Of a stretch of DNA of 64,000 nt, positions 1-7,369 are shown piece by piece. The notes beneath the pieces were generated by a model that worked only from the letters and a program-made list of their open reading frames with translations, made no database searches and was not told the DNA's origin. The stretch lies in contig NZ_VSFA01000011.1 of assembly GCF_008119785.1 (NCBI RefSeq), positions 1 through 64,000 of the forward strand. Reading direction: 5' to 3'. Position numbers and translations under genes: made by a program. Positions within the stretch are counted from its first letter, which is position 1, and the number at the start of each line of letters is the position of its first letter. The stretch is from Micromonospora sp. MP36. GTDB taxonomy: Bacteria > Actinomycetota > Actinomycetes > Mycobacteriales > Micromonosporaceae.

Positions 1-101
1 GCTCGCTCACGCCACCGCTCACGCCACCGCTCCGCTTCGCTCCGCGCCGGCGCGAGCCGCCTCGCTGCTGAGCTTGATGGTTCGCTCGCTTCGCTCGCTC
101 A
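1..101 (-). repeat. Gene-junction repeat, long form (copy A1), running off the left edge
   Basis: Read on the minus strand, this stretch begins at the TGA of the YbaK-like gene and continues as gtgagcgagcgaagcgagcg, then aaccatcaagctcagc, a GC-rich inverted segment, and gagcgaagcggagcggtggc. The same order of blocks occurs at 20391-20470 and 58046-58124. In those copies the right end supplies a Shine-Dalgarno-like GAGG(T/C)GG and the start codon of the next gene, so another leftward gene probably starts just beyond the window edge. The match is read directly; the role is inference. Confidence 0.7.
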
Positions 102-596
102 CGCCACGTCGGCGGGGGCGCCGGAGGTGATCCGCAGCAGCTCCGCGTACGTGGTGGGGAAGACCGCCTGCGGCACGCCGCCGGCCGCCCACACCTCGTC
201 GTACGCCTGCAGGGCGGTGTCGACCAGGGTGCGCAGCGGCCGGGGGTGGCCGACCGGGGCGACCCCGCCGATCACCTGACCGGTGTGCCGCTTGACGAAC
301 TCCGGGGTGGCCCGGCGCAGCCGGGTGACCCCGAGGGACGCGGCCAGCCCGGCGGTGTCCACCCGGTGCGCGCCCGAGGTGAGTACCAGCAGCGGCTCTT
401 CGTCCGCGTCGAAGATGAGCGAGTTGGCGATGGCGCCGACGCCGACGCCGAGCGCCTCGGCCGCCGCCGCGGCGGTGTGCACCGCCTCGGGGAGCAGGCG
501 AACCTGGCTCGGTCCGCCGGAGCCGTCGCGGGCGCCCGCGTCGTCGAGCGTCCGCTGCACCGTCTGCACGTTCGGGTGTGGCTGCATGCCGGTCAT
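99..596 (-). CDS. YbaK/EbsC-type aminoacyl-tRNA deacylase (prolyl-tRNA editing domain protein)
   Basis: This 165-residue protein consists of a single YbaK/aminoacyl-tRNA-associated domain. Such proteins act in the cytoplasm and hydrolyse mischarged aminoacyl-tRNA in trans (Cys-tRNA-Pro or Ala-tRNA-Pro in characterised members). The domain is recognised by the LGVGVGAIANSLIF strand near residues 49-62, the GGVAPVGHPRPL loop near 109-120 and the C-terminal ITSG. The position usually held by the conserved lysine (KSL or KTL) reads NSL here, so the exact activity may differ from the classical enzymes. The ATG overlaps the stop of the upstream TetR gene as ATGA, indicating one leftward transcript with translational coupling. 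Its stop codon is the first three bases of a junction repeat. Confidence 0.82.
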   Translation of the reverse strand: MTGMQPHPNVQTVQRTLDDAGARDGSGGPSQVRLLPEAVHTAAAAAEALGVGVGAIANSLIFDADEEPLLVLTSGAHRVDTAGLAASLGVTRLRRATPEFVKRHTGQVIGGVAPVGHPRPLRTLVDTALQAYDEVWAAGGVPQAVFPTTYAELLRITSGAPADVA

Positions 597-1348
597 TCTC
601 CCTGCCGCGTCCCCTCAGGTGCCCTCGCCCCAGCCGTGCGGGTGGTGATGAGGGCCTGGATGCCGTCGAGGATGCGGGCGAGGCCGAAGTCGAGGGCCTG
701 GTCGCCGGCGGCCTCGGCGGCGGCCGAGCGGAGCGCGACGTCCAGCGCCGGGAAGCGTTCCGCCCGGCCCTGCAGCAGCGTGGCGAACCCGGCCTCCCAC
801 GCCCGTCCGGGCGTCTCGGCGGTGCTCGCCGCCGAGTGCTGGGCCAGGTTGCGGGCGTGTCCGATCAGGAGCACCGCGACGTCGAGCTGTTCGCCGCCGG
901 TCAGCCCGGTGCCGGTCAGGGCGGCGACCACCCGTTCCAGCCAGGCCAGCTCGTTGGGGCCGGGCAGCCGGGGGCCGATGGTCGCCGCGTTGGCCCAGGG
1001 GTGGTGGCGGAATCGGTCGAACATCTGCCGGGTCCAGTCGTCGAGCTGGCCGCGCCAGTCCACGCCCGCCCGGGGCGGGGGCGGCTCGCCCATCGCCGCC
1101 TCCAGCATCAGGGCGACCAGCTCCGCCTTACCGGGCACGTACCGGTAGAGCGCCATCTTGGTGACGTCCAGCGACTCGGCGACCCGCTGCATGGTCAGCC
1201 CGTCGAGCCCGTCGGCGTCGGCGATGGCGATGCCGGCCCGGGCGATCGCGGCCAGCGTGAGGGTGGGGCGGGGCCCGCGCCGGGGCCCGCTGGGCGTGAC
1301 CCAGAGCAGCTCGTACAGCCGCCGCATGTCGGCGGTACCGGTTTCCAC
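593..1348 (-). CDS. TetR/AcrR family transcriptional regulator
   Basis: This cytoplasmic DNA-binding repressor has 251 residues. The N-terminal helix-turn-helix spans about residues 30-75 (TLAAIARAGIAIAD, then MQRVAESLDVTKMALYRYV), a typical TetR HTH ending in the LYRYV recognition helix. The C-terminal ligand-binding domain looks like the TetR_C_1 type seen in drug-efflux repressors. The GTG start is preceded by GGAGGG about 7 bases upstream. It is transcribed away from the FAD monooxygenase gene, and a perfect 11-bp inverted repeat lies between the two starts, so it probably represses both itself and the monooxygenase. The inducer cannot be read from sequence. Confidence 0.88.
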   Translation of the reverse strand: METGTADMRRLYELLWVTPSGPRRGPRPTLTLAAIARAGIAIADADGLDGLTMQRVAESLDVTKMALYRYVPGKAELVALMLEAAMGEPPPPRAGVDWRGQLDDWTRQMFDRFRHHPWANAATIGPRLPGPNELAWLERVVAALTGTGLTGGEQLDVAVLLIGHARNLAQHSAASTAETPGRAWEAGFATLLQGRAERFPALDVALRSAAAEAAGDQALDFGLARILDGIQALITTRTAGARAPEGTRQGE

Positions 1349-1382
1349 GGGGCATCCCTCCGAGCGGTCTTGTCCGGGACGG

Positions 1383-1425
1383 AAAACTGTGTCTACTATA
1401 CTCTGTATCCGACGGACACAGTTTT
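1383..1425. promoter_or_regulatory. Probable TetR operator over divergent promoters
   Basis: A perfect inverted repeat, AAAACTGTGTC (1383-1393) and GACACAGTTTT (1415-1425), is separated by 21 bases. A smaller palindrome, ATAC-tct-GTAT, sits near its centre (1398-1408). Between the arms lie TATACT (1397-1402) on the plus strand and TATAGT on the minus strand (1400-1395), plausible -10 elements for the monooxygenase and the regulator. The low G+C of this 45-base patch stands out from its surroundings. Repression by the adjacent TetR protein is inferred from position. Confidence 0.75.
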
Positions 1426-1440
1426 GAATGCGGGGAACCC

Positions 1441-2637
1441 ATGTCCCACACCCTTCCGTTGCGCGGTTTGCGCGTGCTCGTCTCCGGCGCCGGAGTGGCC
1501 GGCCCGGCCGTGGCCTGGTGGCTGGCCCGCTACGGGGCCGAGGTCACCGTCGTCGAGGCCGCCCCGGCGCTGCGGACCAGCGGCTTCGCGGTCGACTTCC
1601 GGGGGCCGACCCACCTCGGCGTGCTGGCCGCCATGGGCGTGCTCGACGAACTGCGCGCGGTGCAGACCCACGCCGGGGCGATGAGCCGGGTGGACGAGCA
1701 GGGCCGGGAAATCTTCCGGCTGCCGGCCGAGTTCGCGGGCGGCGAGCTGGAGGTGCTCCGCCGGGACCTGTCCCGGATCCTGTTCGAACACGGCGCCGAC
1801 CGGGTGGAGTACCTGTTCGGCGACCGGATCACCGCGCTCACCGAGACCGCCGACGGAGTGCACGTCGAACTCGCCCGGGCCGGCTCCCGCACCGTCGACC
1901 TGGTGGTCGGCGCCGACGGGCTGCACTCGGGCGTACGCCGGCTCGTCCTCGGCCCGGAGTCGGCGTACGTCACCCACCTCGGCTACCACCTGGCCGGCTG
2001 GGACCTGCCCAACGACCGCGGCTTCGACGCCGTACCCCGGCACTACAACGTGCCAGGGCGGATGGCCAGCGTCGCCGCCGACCAGCGCGACCCGCACCGG
2101 GCAGGCGCCTTCGTCGTCTTCGCCTCGCCCCGGCTGGACCAGGACCGGCTCGACCTGGACCGGCAGAAGGCGGTGATCGCCGACGCCTTCGCCGGACTGG
2201 GCTGGCACGTGCCGCACCTGCTGGCCGGCCTGCGCGCCGCGCCGGAGCTCTACTTCGACGCCATCGCCAAGGTACGCGTACCCCACTGGCACACCGACCG
2301 GACCGTGCTGCTCGGCGACGCGGCGTGGGGGGTCACCCTCGGCGGGATGGGGGTCGGCACCGGCGTGGTCGGGGCGTACGTGCTCGCCGGCGAGCTGGCC
2401 CTGGCCGGCGGGGATCCCCGGGTGGCCCTGCCCGCGTACGAGCGGCAGATGCGCGGGTACGCCTCCCGCTGGCAGCGCGGCGCCAGCCCCGGCCACTTCC
2501 TCGCCCCGGCCACCGGGTGGGGACTGTGGCTGCGCGACCGGCTGCTGTCCGCCCGCCCGGTCCAGGCGATGCTGGTCCGCAGCACCGGCTCGCTAGCCAC
2601 CGACGCGGGCCTGCCCGACTACGCGGCGCGGGTCTGA
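1441..2637 (+). CDS. FAD-dependent monooxygenase (aromatic hydroxylase/TetX-like fold)
   Basis: This 398-residue enzyme belongs to the class A flavin monooxygenases, which use NAD(P)H and O2 to hydroxylate small, often aromatic, molecules. The Rossmann dinucleotide motif is GAGVAGPAVAWWLARYG near residues 17-33, followed by the acidic end of the second strand (VVEAAP). The DG motif VVGADGLHSGVRR lies near 156-168, and the GD motif (LLGDAAWG) near 289-296. GGGGAA precedes the ATG by about 5 bases. It is the likely target of the divergent TetR regulator, a common layout for antibiotic- or xenobiotic-modifying monooxygenases; the substrate is unknown. Its 3' end overlaps that of the convergent apbE gene by 19 bases. 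Confidence 0.88.
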   Translation: MSHTLPLRGLRVLVSGAGVAGPAVAWWLARYGAEVTVVEAAPALRTSGFAVDFRGPTHLGVLAAMGVLDELRAVQTHAGAMSRVDEQGREIFRLPAEFAGGELEVLRRDLSRILFEHGADRVEYLFGDRITALTETADGVHVELARAGSRTVDLVVGADGLHSGVRRLVLGPESAYVTHLGYHLAGWDLPNDRGFDAVPRHYNVPGRMASVAADQRDPHRAGAFVVFASPRLDQDRLDLDRQKAVIADAFAGLGWHVPHLLAGLRAAPELYFDAIAKVRVPHWHTDRTVLLGDAAWGVTLGGMGVGTGVVGAYVLAGELALAGGDPRVALPAYERQMRGYASRWQRGASPGHFLAPATGWGLWLRDRLLSARPVQAMLVRSTGSLATDAGLPDYAARV

Positions 2638-3431
2638 GTCCCCGCTCGGGTGCCGGGCCAGTTCGAGGTGGCCCGGACCCGACCGGCGGCGTCCACCACC
2701 AGGGCCGCGTAGCCGTCCAGGGTGGCCAGCCAGTCGAGCGCGTCCGCGCCCCGGGCGGCGGCCGCGGTCGCGTACACGTCGGCCCAGAGCAGCTCGGGGC
2801 CGACCACGGTGACCGACCGGACGGCCTCGGCGGGCCGGCCGGTGTGCGGGTCCAGGATGTGCGCCCCGCGCCGCGCGGTGCCCGAGGTGGCGACCGCGCC
2901 GCCCGCCCGCTCGACCACGTCGAGCATCCGTTCGGGGCGGTCGGGGTCCTCGATCCCGACCAGCCAGGCCGGCCGGCCCGGGGCGGTGCGCAGCAGCACG
3001 TCCCCGCCGGCGTTGAGGCAGAGGTCGTGCTCGGGCAGGTCGGCGAGGTGGCGCGCGGCCCGCTCCACCGCCCACCCCTTGACCAGGCCGGACGGGTCGA
3101 AGCCGGTGCCGCCGCCGGGCAGCGGCAGGTGCCGGGCGTCGAACCACCCGCCGGTGCGGGCGCGGGCCAGCTCGCAGAGCTCCACCACCTCGCGCACCAC
3201 GGGCGCGGCGGTGGCCGGGTCGGGCACGGCGCCGCCGAGCCGGCCCAGCACGCTCTCCGGCCGGTACGTGCTGAACACCGCGTCCATCTCGCCCAGCTCG
3301 GCGAAGACCCGCTCCACCCGCTCCGCCACCGTGTCGGTGTGCACCTCCGGCCCGCGCAGGTGGACGCTGACCGGCAGCCCCATCACCTGCACCACCCAGG
3401 CCCGCCGGTCCAGTTCCGTCGTCAGGTTCAT
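2619..3431 (-). CDS. apbE: FAD:protein FMN transferase (ApbE family)
   Basis: ApbE transfers FMN from FAD onto a threonine of target proteins. This copy has about 270 residues and keeps family landmarks: MDAVFSTYRPES near residue 48, GTGFDPSGLVKGWAVERA near 117, NAGGDVLLR near 150, and the histidine-containing ARRGAHILDPHTGRPA segment near 208. It lies 14 bases after an FMN-binding-domain gene that carries the ApbE target motif, so that neighbour is its probable substrate. ATG 3431 has GGGGTGG five bases upstream. An upstream in-frame GTG at 3449 overlaps the preceding stop as GTGA and is a possible alternative start. No clear N-terminal lipobox is visible, so an extracytoplasmic location is not evident from the sequence. 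Confidence 0.9.
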   Translation of the reverse strand: MNLTTELDRRAWVVQVMGLPVSVHLRGPEVHTDTVAERVERVFAELGEMDAVFSTYRPESVLGRLGGAVPDPATAAPVVREVVELCELARARTGGWFDARHLPLPGGGTGFDPSGLVKGWAVERAARHLADLPEHDLCLNAGGDVLLRTAPGRPAWLVGIEDPDRPERMLDVVERAGGAVATSGTARRGAHILDPHTGRPAEAVRSVTVVGPELLWADVYATAAAARGADALDWLATLDGYAALVVDAAGRVRATSNWPGTRAGTQTRAA

Positions 3432-3445
3432 CGTCGCCACCCCGT

Positions 3446-3994
3446 TCACTTCAGGTGCGCCGCGTCGATCGCGGACTGGAGGGACTCGCGGTAGCCGTCG
3501 CTGGTGACGGTGGCCCCGGAGACGGTGTCGATCCGGGCGCTCTGCGCGGCCAGGGCCTCCTGCCGCAGGACCGGCACCGCGTAGTCGTTGATCTCCTGGT
3601 CCCGGTGGTTGCCGTCCGGCACCTGCACCGCGGTGACGTCGGTGATCTTCCCGCCGGAGACGGTGATCCGGACCTGCACCGGCCCCCACCGGGTCTGGGC
3701 CACCGCCCCGGTGGCCGTGCCGTTGCCGCTGCCGCTCGACGTGCCGCCACTGCCGCCCGACGTGCCGCCACTGCCGCCCGACGTGCCGCCACTGCCGCCC
3801 GACGTGTCGCCGCTCGACAAGCCCGAACCGGTGGAGCCGGCGTCCGTGCCGCTCCAGGAACTGCCGGTCGAGCCGTCCGAGCCGGAGGCGATCGCGCTGG
3901 TGTCCCCGCCCGCGCCCATGGTGCTGGTCTTGTAGCTGAACAGCAGCACCACGGTGGCCACCGTGGCGAGCAGCCAGAGGGTGATCCGTCGCAC
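3446..3994 (-). CDS. Membrane-anchored FMN-binding domain protein, predicted ApbE substrate
   Basis: The predicted protein has 182 residues. An N-terminal hydrophobic helix (ITLWLLATVATVVLLF) anchors it in the membrane. A Ser/Gly/Thr-rich linker of about 75 residues follows, containing three exact copies of a seven-residue SGGSGGT-type unit, then a C-terminal FMN-binding domain from about residue 95. That domain has DTVSGATVT near residues 156-164, matching the ApbE motif; Thr162 of SGAT is the predicted flavinylation site. The GTG start is chosen because AAAGGAGG lies just before it; longer in-frame extensions would run into the upstream gene. With the adjacent ferric-reductase-like protein and ApbE, it probably forms a short electron-transfer chain on the outer face of the membrane. 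Confidence 0.85.
   Translation of the reverse strand: MRRITLWLLATVATVVLLFSYKTSTMGAGGDTSAIASGSDGSTGSSWSGTDAGSTGSGLSSGDTSGGSGGTSGGSGGTSGGSGGTSSGSGNGTATGAVAQTRWGPVQVRITVSGGKITDVTAVQVPDGNHRDQEINDYAVPVLRQEALAAQSARIDTVSGATVTSDGYRESLQSAIDAAHLK
3738..3800. repeat. Three perfect 21-bp tandem repeats in the FMN-protein linker
   Basis: The 21-base unit beginning gacgtgccgccactgccgcc occurs three times without a mismatch and is followed by a diverged fourth start. It encodes the flexible Gly/Ser/Thr linker between the membrane anchor and the FMN domain. Such exact tandem units are prone to slippage, so linker length may vary between strains. Confidence 0.9.
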
Positions 3995-4014
3995 GGATCC
4001 TCCTTTCGCGCCTG

Positions 4015-5412
4015 TCACCAGGCGAAACGTTCGTGATGGGTGTGCGCGTCGGGGACCCCCGCCGCACGGGTCGCGGCGCGGGCGGCGTCGACCCAGCCGT
4101 CCGGTCCGCAGAGGAAGACGTCGTGACCGGCGATGCCGGGGGAGAGCCGGCGCAGCGCCTCCGCGTCGGACAGCCCCTCGGCGTACCCGGGCAGCCACGC
4201 CGGGCGCGCCGCCCGCGGGCCGATCAGGTAGTGCACCACCAACCCGCGCTCGGTGGCGAGTTGCTCCAGCTCCGCCCGGAAGGCCAGGTCGTCCGGGGTA
4301 CGCGCGCGGTAGAGCAGCACCGCCTCGCCGGGGGCGTACGGCAGCTCCCAGAGCAGCGCCAGCAGCGGGGTGATCCCGACCCCGCAGGCGAACATGGTGA
4401 TCCCGCCGCCGCGCCAGTGCTCCCCGGTCAGCCGCCCGTACGGCCCCTCGACCAGCACCCTGGTGCCGGGGCGCAGGGTGGCCACCCGGGCGGTGTCGTC
4501 ACCCAGGTCCTTGACCGTGATCCGCATCAGGCCCCCGTTCGGCGGCGCCGACAGCGAGTACGGGTGCGCCCGGGACCAGCCGGGGCCGCCCAGGAACCGC
4601 CAGAGGAGGAACTGCCCGGCCCGGACGGGCAGCCGGTGCAGCTCGCGTCCGCGCAGCCAGACCGAGGTGACTCCGGGCGCCTCGGGGACCACCGCGGCCA
4701 CCTCGATCCGGTGCCGCAGCGAGCGCCAGGCGGGCAGCCCGAGCCGGTAGACCAGCACGCTGGCCAGCGCCAGCAGGTAGACCGTCCACCAGTAGCCGCG
4801 GGCCGTCGCCGAGCCGACGAAGTCGGCGCCGGCCCAGAGCTGGTGCGGCAGCGCCAGCGCGATGCCGAGGTACGCGTACAGGTGCAGCAGGTGCCAGGAC
4901 TCGTAGCGCAGCCGGCGCCGGGCCGCCCGGACCGAGGTCACCACCACCAGCACCAGCAGGGCCAGCGCCGCGGTGGCCAGCAGCATCCCCGGGTACGTGA
5001 CGACCAGCTCCCAGGTCTCGGCCAGCACGCCCCGCCGGGCGGTGCCGGCGTACCCCAGGGTGGTCAGCACCACGTGGGCGAGCAGCAGGTGGAAGGAGGT
5101 GAAGCCGGCGAGCCGGTGCCAGCGGGCGATCCGGTCCTGACCGAAGCGCCGCTCGATCAGCGGTACCCGGGCCATCAGCACCACCTGGATGAGCATCAGG
5201 TCGGCGCTGACCAGACCGGCGAGCCGGCCGAGCGAGGTGAGACCGGTGGCGAGGCCGCCGAGCAGCTCCTGCACCCCGCGGCCGGCGGTCCAGAGGGCGG
5301 TGACGACCAGCAGGCTGAGCACCGCGGCGGTGCCGGCGACGTCGGCCCACCAGGCGGGGACCGCCGGCAGGGTACGGCGCGCGCTCCGCCGGTCGGCGAC
5401 GGCGGCGGTCAT
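4015..5412 (-). CDS. Ferric-reductase-like transmembrane flavoprotein (ferredoxin-reductase family)
   Basis: This 465-residue membrane oxidoreductase combines a ferric-reductase-like haem b domain with a cytoplasmic FAD/NAD(P)H reductase module. The membrane half has about six helices over residues 25-220 and paired histidines at RWHRLAGF, LLLAHVVL and ESWHLLHLY, expected to ligate haem. The reductase half carries the FAD motif HPYSLS, the NAD-binding segment ACGVGITPLLAL and the terminal FLCGPDGW. It should pass electrons from NAD(P)H across the membrane, probably to the FMN-binding protein encoded 20 bases downstream. It is the first gene of the three-gene leftward operon. The ATG is chosen because the hydrophobic domain follows it directly; upstream in-frame sequence is compositionally unlike protein. 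Confidence 0.85.
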   Translation of the reverse strand: MTAAVADRRSARRTLPAVPAWWADVAGTAAVLSLLVVTALWTAGRGVQELLGGLATGLTSLGRLAGLVSADLMLIQVVLMARVPLIERRFGQDRIARWHRLAGFTSFHLLLAHVVLTTLGYAGTARRGVLAETWELVVTYPGMLLATAALALLVLVVVTSVRAARRRLRYESWHLLHLYAYLGIALALPHQLWAGADFVGSATARGYWWTVYLLALASVLVYRLGLPAWRSLRHRIEVAAVVPEAPGVTSVWLRGRELHRLPVRAGQFLLWRFLGGPGWSRAHPYSLSAPPNGGLMRITVKDLGDDTARVATLRPGTRVLVEGPYGRLTGEHWRGGGITMFACGVGITPLLALLWELPYAPGEAVLLYRARTPDDLAFRAELEQLATERGLVVHYLIGPRAARPAWLPGYAEGLSDAEALRRLSPGIAGHDVFLCGPDGWVDAARAATRAAGVPDAHTHHERFAW

Positions 5413-5619
5413 GAGTGAGTTTCTTCGGTCCGGCTCACGTTCATGGGTCAACTCTGGGCCGGGGAACTCGGCGCGCCCTTTGCCGATGCTGTGGGCCGGC
5501 TGAGAATCCGGCTCGCCTCCGCGTGTCCCGGGCGACGCGCCGGGCCGGGAGGCGATCGGCACGCCGGGCGCGCACACGTTGCATTTTTGTCGGAGGGGAG
5601 GTGTACTGTCAGGGCAGTT

Positions 5620-5633
5620 AGAACGAATGTTCG
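5620..5633. promoter_or_regulatory. LexA-binding SOS box
   Basis: The sequence aGAACgaatGTTCg is a near-consensus Gram-positive/actinobacterial SOS box (CGAAC-RNRY-GTTCG, here with A as first base). The half-sites GAAC and GTTC are perfect and separated by the required four bases. A possible promoter, TTGCAT (5579-5584) and TACTGT (5604-5609), lies just upstream, so LexA bound here would cover the transcription start. It precedes the HEPN-imuA'-imuB-dnaE2 genes, known SOS targets in actinobacteria. Confidence 0.88.
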
Positions 5634-5721
5634 ATTCGCTCGTACGCTCGTTCCAACGCCCGGGAGAGGTGTTTCGCGGCGCCGGCTCCCGGGAGGTGCG
5701 GTTCCGCGGACCGCACCGGGC

Positions 5722-5853
5722 TCCGGACAGTCGCGAGTCCGGACCCGTCAGGCAGGATCGTCGCCCGCCGCCCACGACCCCCGGGCGGCGGGCGACGGAC
5801 CCGCCGGTACGCCGGCCGGGTGTGGTGTGGGGAAGCGTCCACACCCGGCCGGC
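5722..5853 (+). other. Three consecutive stem-loops in the SOS operon leader
   Basis: Hairpin 1 pairs tccggac (5722-5728) with gtccgga (5737-5743). Hairpin 2 pairs a perfect 15-base stem, cgtcgcccgccgccc (5759-5773) with its complement at 5783-5797, across a 9-base loop. Hairpin 3 pairs gccggccgggtgtgg (5811-5825) with its complement at 5839-5853, again 15 perfect pairs, across 13 bases. None is followed by a U-tract. The function is unknown; mRNA stabilisation, attenuation or protein binding are possible. Confidence 0.8.
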
Positions 5854-5957
5854 CCCCACCTGGTGCGTCTTCCTCCGCACCGCCTGCTCCGGGCGTCCCG
5901 CCGGCGGATCCGATCCGTCGCGTGACCGCCCGCCCCGGCCCACGCGGAGGAGAGACC

Positions 5958-6461
5958 ATGCCGACCAGTCCGGCCCAGGCCCCGACGGTGCCCGCGCACG
6001 TGCTGCCGCACCGCACCCCCGCCCAGTTGCTCGCGGTGGCCCGCCACGGGCTGGCCGAGGCCGCCCGGACCCGCCCCGACGGCCTCCGGTACGCCGCCGC
6101 CCACCTCGCGGCGCTGCGCGCCGCCGCCGCGCTGCTGGCCGCCCGCGCCCGTCCCGCGCCCACCCGGCGCAACCGGATCACCAGCGTCTGGATCCTGCTC
6201 TCCACCGTCGCCCCCGAGCTCGACGAGTGGGCCGGCTACTTCGCCGCCGGGGCGAGCAAGCGGGCCGCCGCCGAGGCCGGCATCCCCCGGGTGGTCACCG
6301 CCCGGGAGGCCGACGACCTGCTCCGCGCCGCCGAGGAGTTCGTGGCCGTGGTGGAGACCGCGCTCGGCCTGGCGCACCAGCCGGCGCTCGACGGTCCGCA
6401 CCGGCCACTCCGGCTCGGCGTGTCCGACGCCGCGCCGCGACCCGGAGCAGCCGCCGCCTGA
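5958..6461 (+). CDS. SAV_6107-family HEPN domain protein heading the SOS mutasome operon
   Basis: This 167-residue, mostly helical protein is Ala/Arg-rich and matches the SAV_6107-like HEPN family found next to imuA' in Streptomyces and relatives. The core includes TPAQLLAVARHGLAEAA (about residues 22-38), the long helices around LRYAAAHLAAL, and the block RRNRITSVWILLSTVAPELDEWAGYFAAGA around 74-103. HEPN domains often act in nucleic acid processing or nucleotide binding; no catalytic R-X4-6-H is obvious here. The ATG follows GGAGGAGA. It is the first gene after the SOS box, which suggests damage-induced expression with the mutagenic polymerase genes, but its role is not established. Confidence 0.75.
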   Translation: MPTSPAQAPTVPAHVLPHRTPAQLLAVARHGLAEAARTRPDGLRYAAAHLAALRAAAALLAARARPAPTRRNRITSVWILLSTVAPELDEWAGYFAAGASKRAAAEAGIPRVVTAREADDLLRAAEEFVAVVETALGLAHQPALDGPHRPLRLGVSDAAPRPGAAAA

Positions 6462-6604
6462 GCCGGCGACGTCCGGCCACCCGACGGGGAGGCGGGTGGC
6501 CGGACGCCGCCGTGCCCGGTCCGGCGGCGTTGGCCGCAGTGGGAGATCCAGCACCACCACCACGGGTCCTATCCGTGGGCGACACACGACAGGGGGTAGG
6601 GCCG

Positions 6605-7369
6605 ATGGCGGGCCGCATGGTGGTCGGTTCCGCCGCGCTGGCCGAGCTGGTGCGCCCGGCGAGCGCGCCCGACCCGGCGGGCGGCCACCGGGTGCTGCCC
6701 GTCCGGCCCGAACTCACCGGGCTGCTGCCCAACCGTGGGCTGCGCCGTGGCAGCACCATCGCGGTCGGCGTCGGGCAGCCCCGGCGCAGCGGCGGGACGT
6801 CGCTGATCCTCGCCCTGCTGGCCGAGGCGTCCCGGGCCGGCTCCTGGTGCGCCGTGGTCGGCGTGCCCACCTTCGGGGCCGGCGCGGCGGCCGAGGCCGG
6901 GATCGCCCTGGACCGGCTCGCTCTGGTGCCGCACCCCGGGCCCGAGTGGCCCACCGTGGTCGCCGCGCTCATCGACGGGGTCGACGTGGTGGTCACCGCC
7001 GTGCCGGCCACGGTCTCCGCCTCCGTCGCCAACCGGCTGGCCGCCCGGGCCCGGCAGCGCGGCAGCGTGCTCGTCCCGTACGGCCGGTGGGACGGCGCGG
7101 ACGTCACGCTCCAGGTGGTCCGGGGGGTCTGGGAGGGGCTCGGCCCGGGCCGGGGGCGGCTGCGCCGCCGGGAGGTGACCGTCTCGGCCCGCGGGCGGGG
7201 CGCGGCCGCCCGCCCCAAGGAGATCAAGGTCTGGCTGCCCGGCGACGAGCTGACCCGGGTCATCCCGCGGGCGACCGGTGTCGCCGCCCGCACCGTCCCG
7301 CCCCGGCTCCGCGTGGTGGCGCCGCCCGCACCGACCGCCCGGTCCCTCACCGTGGTCGGCTCGGCATGA
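6605..7369 (+). CDS. imuA': ImuA' (RecA-like accessory protein of the mutasome)
   Basis: This 254-residue protein resembles actinobacterial ImuA', a RecA-fold accessory protein that works with ImuB and DnaE2 in damage-induced mutagenesis. A P-loop-like segment, VGVGQPRRSGGTSLIL near residues 55-70, occupies the RecA Walker A position but lacks the GKT lysine, so ATP hydrolysis by the usual mechanism is doubtful; this degeneracy is typical of the family. A basic stretch precedes the conserved tail (KEIKVWLPGDEL). GGGGGTAGG lies before the ATG. Its stop codon begins a 25-base junction repeat that ends in the imuB start codon. Confidence 0.85.
   Translation: MAGRMVVGSAALAELVRPASAPDPAGGHRVLPVRPELTGLLPNRGLRRGSTIAVGVGQPRRSGGTSLILALLAEASRAGSWCAVVGVPTFGAGAAAEAGIALDRLALVPHPGPEWPTVVAALIDGVDVVVTAVPATVSASVANRLAARARQRGSVLVPYGRWDGADVTLQVVRGVWEGLGPGRGRLRRREVTVSARGRGAAARPKEIKVWLPGDELTRVIPRATGVAARTVPPRLRVVAPPAPTARSLTVVGSA

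Larger units (their letters stand above)
5413..5957 (+). other. Long intergenic region: SOS promoter and structured leader
   Basis: This 545-base spacer separates the ferric-reductase-like gene from the HEPN gene. It holds a LexA/SOS box and then about 320 bases of GC-rich sequence with three successive stem-loops before the first start codon. Open frames through it lack ribosome-binding sites and recognisable domains, so no gene is called. A TTGACC on the minus strand (5451-5446) may belong to the leftward operon's promoter, but no convincing -10 accompanies it. Confidence 0.6.

Noticed and set aside
1428..3494. Long plus-strand frame spanning the monooxygenase and apbE region
   Set aside because: It runs out of frame through two well supported genes and is Arg/Gly/Pro-rich without domain signatures.
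3995..4198. Longer N-terminus for the FMN-binding protein
   Set aside because: The extension is Arg-rich, lies inside the upstream reductase gene and would bury the membrane anchor. GTG 3994 has AAAGGAGG just upstream.
5579..6604. Extension of imuA' upstream through the HEPN gene and leader
   Set aside because: The frame is open but overlaps the HEPN gene completely. ATG 6605 has a good ribosome-binding site and the homology begins there.
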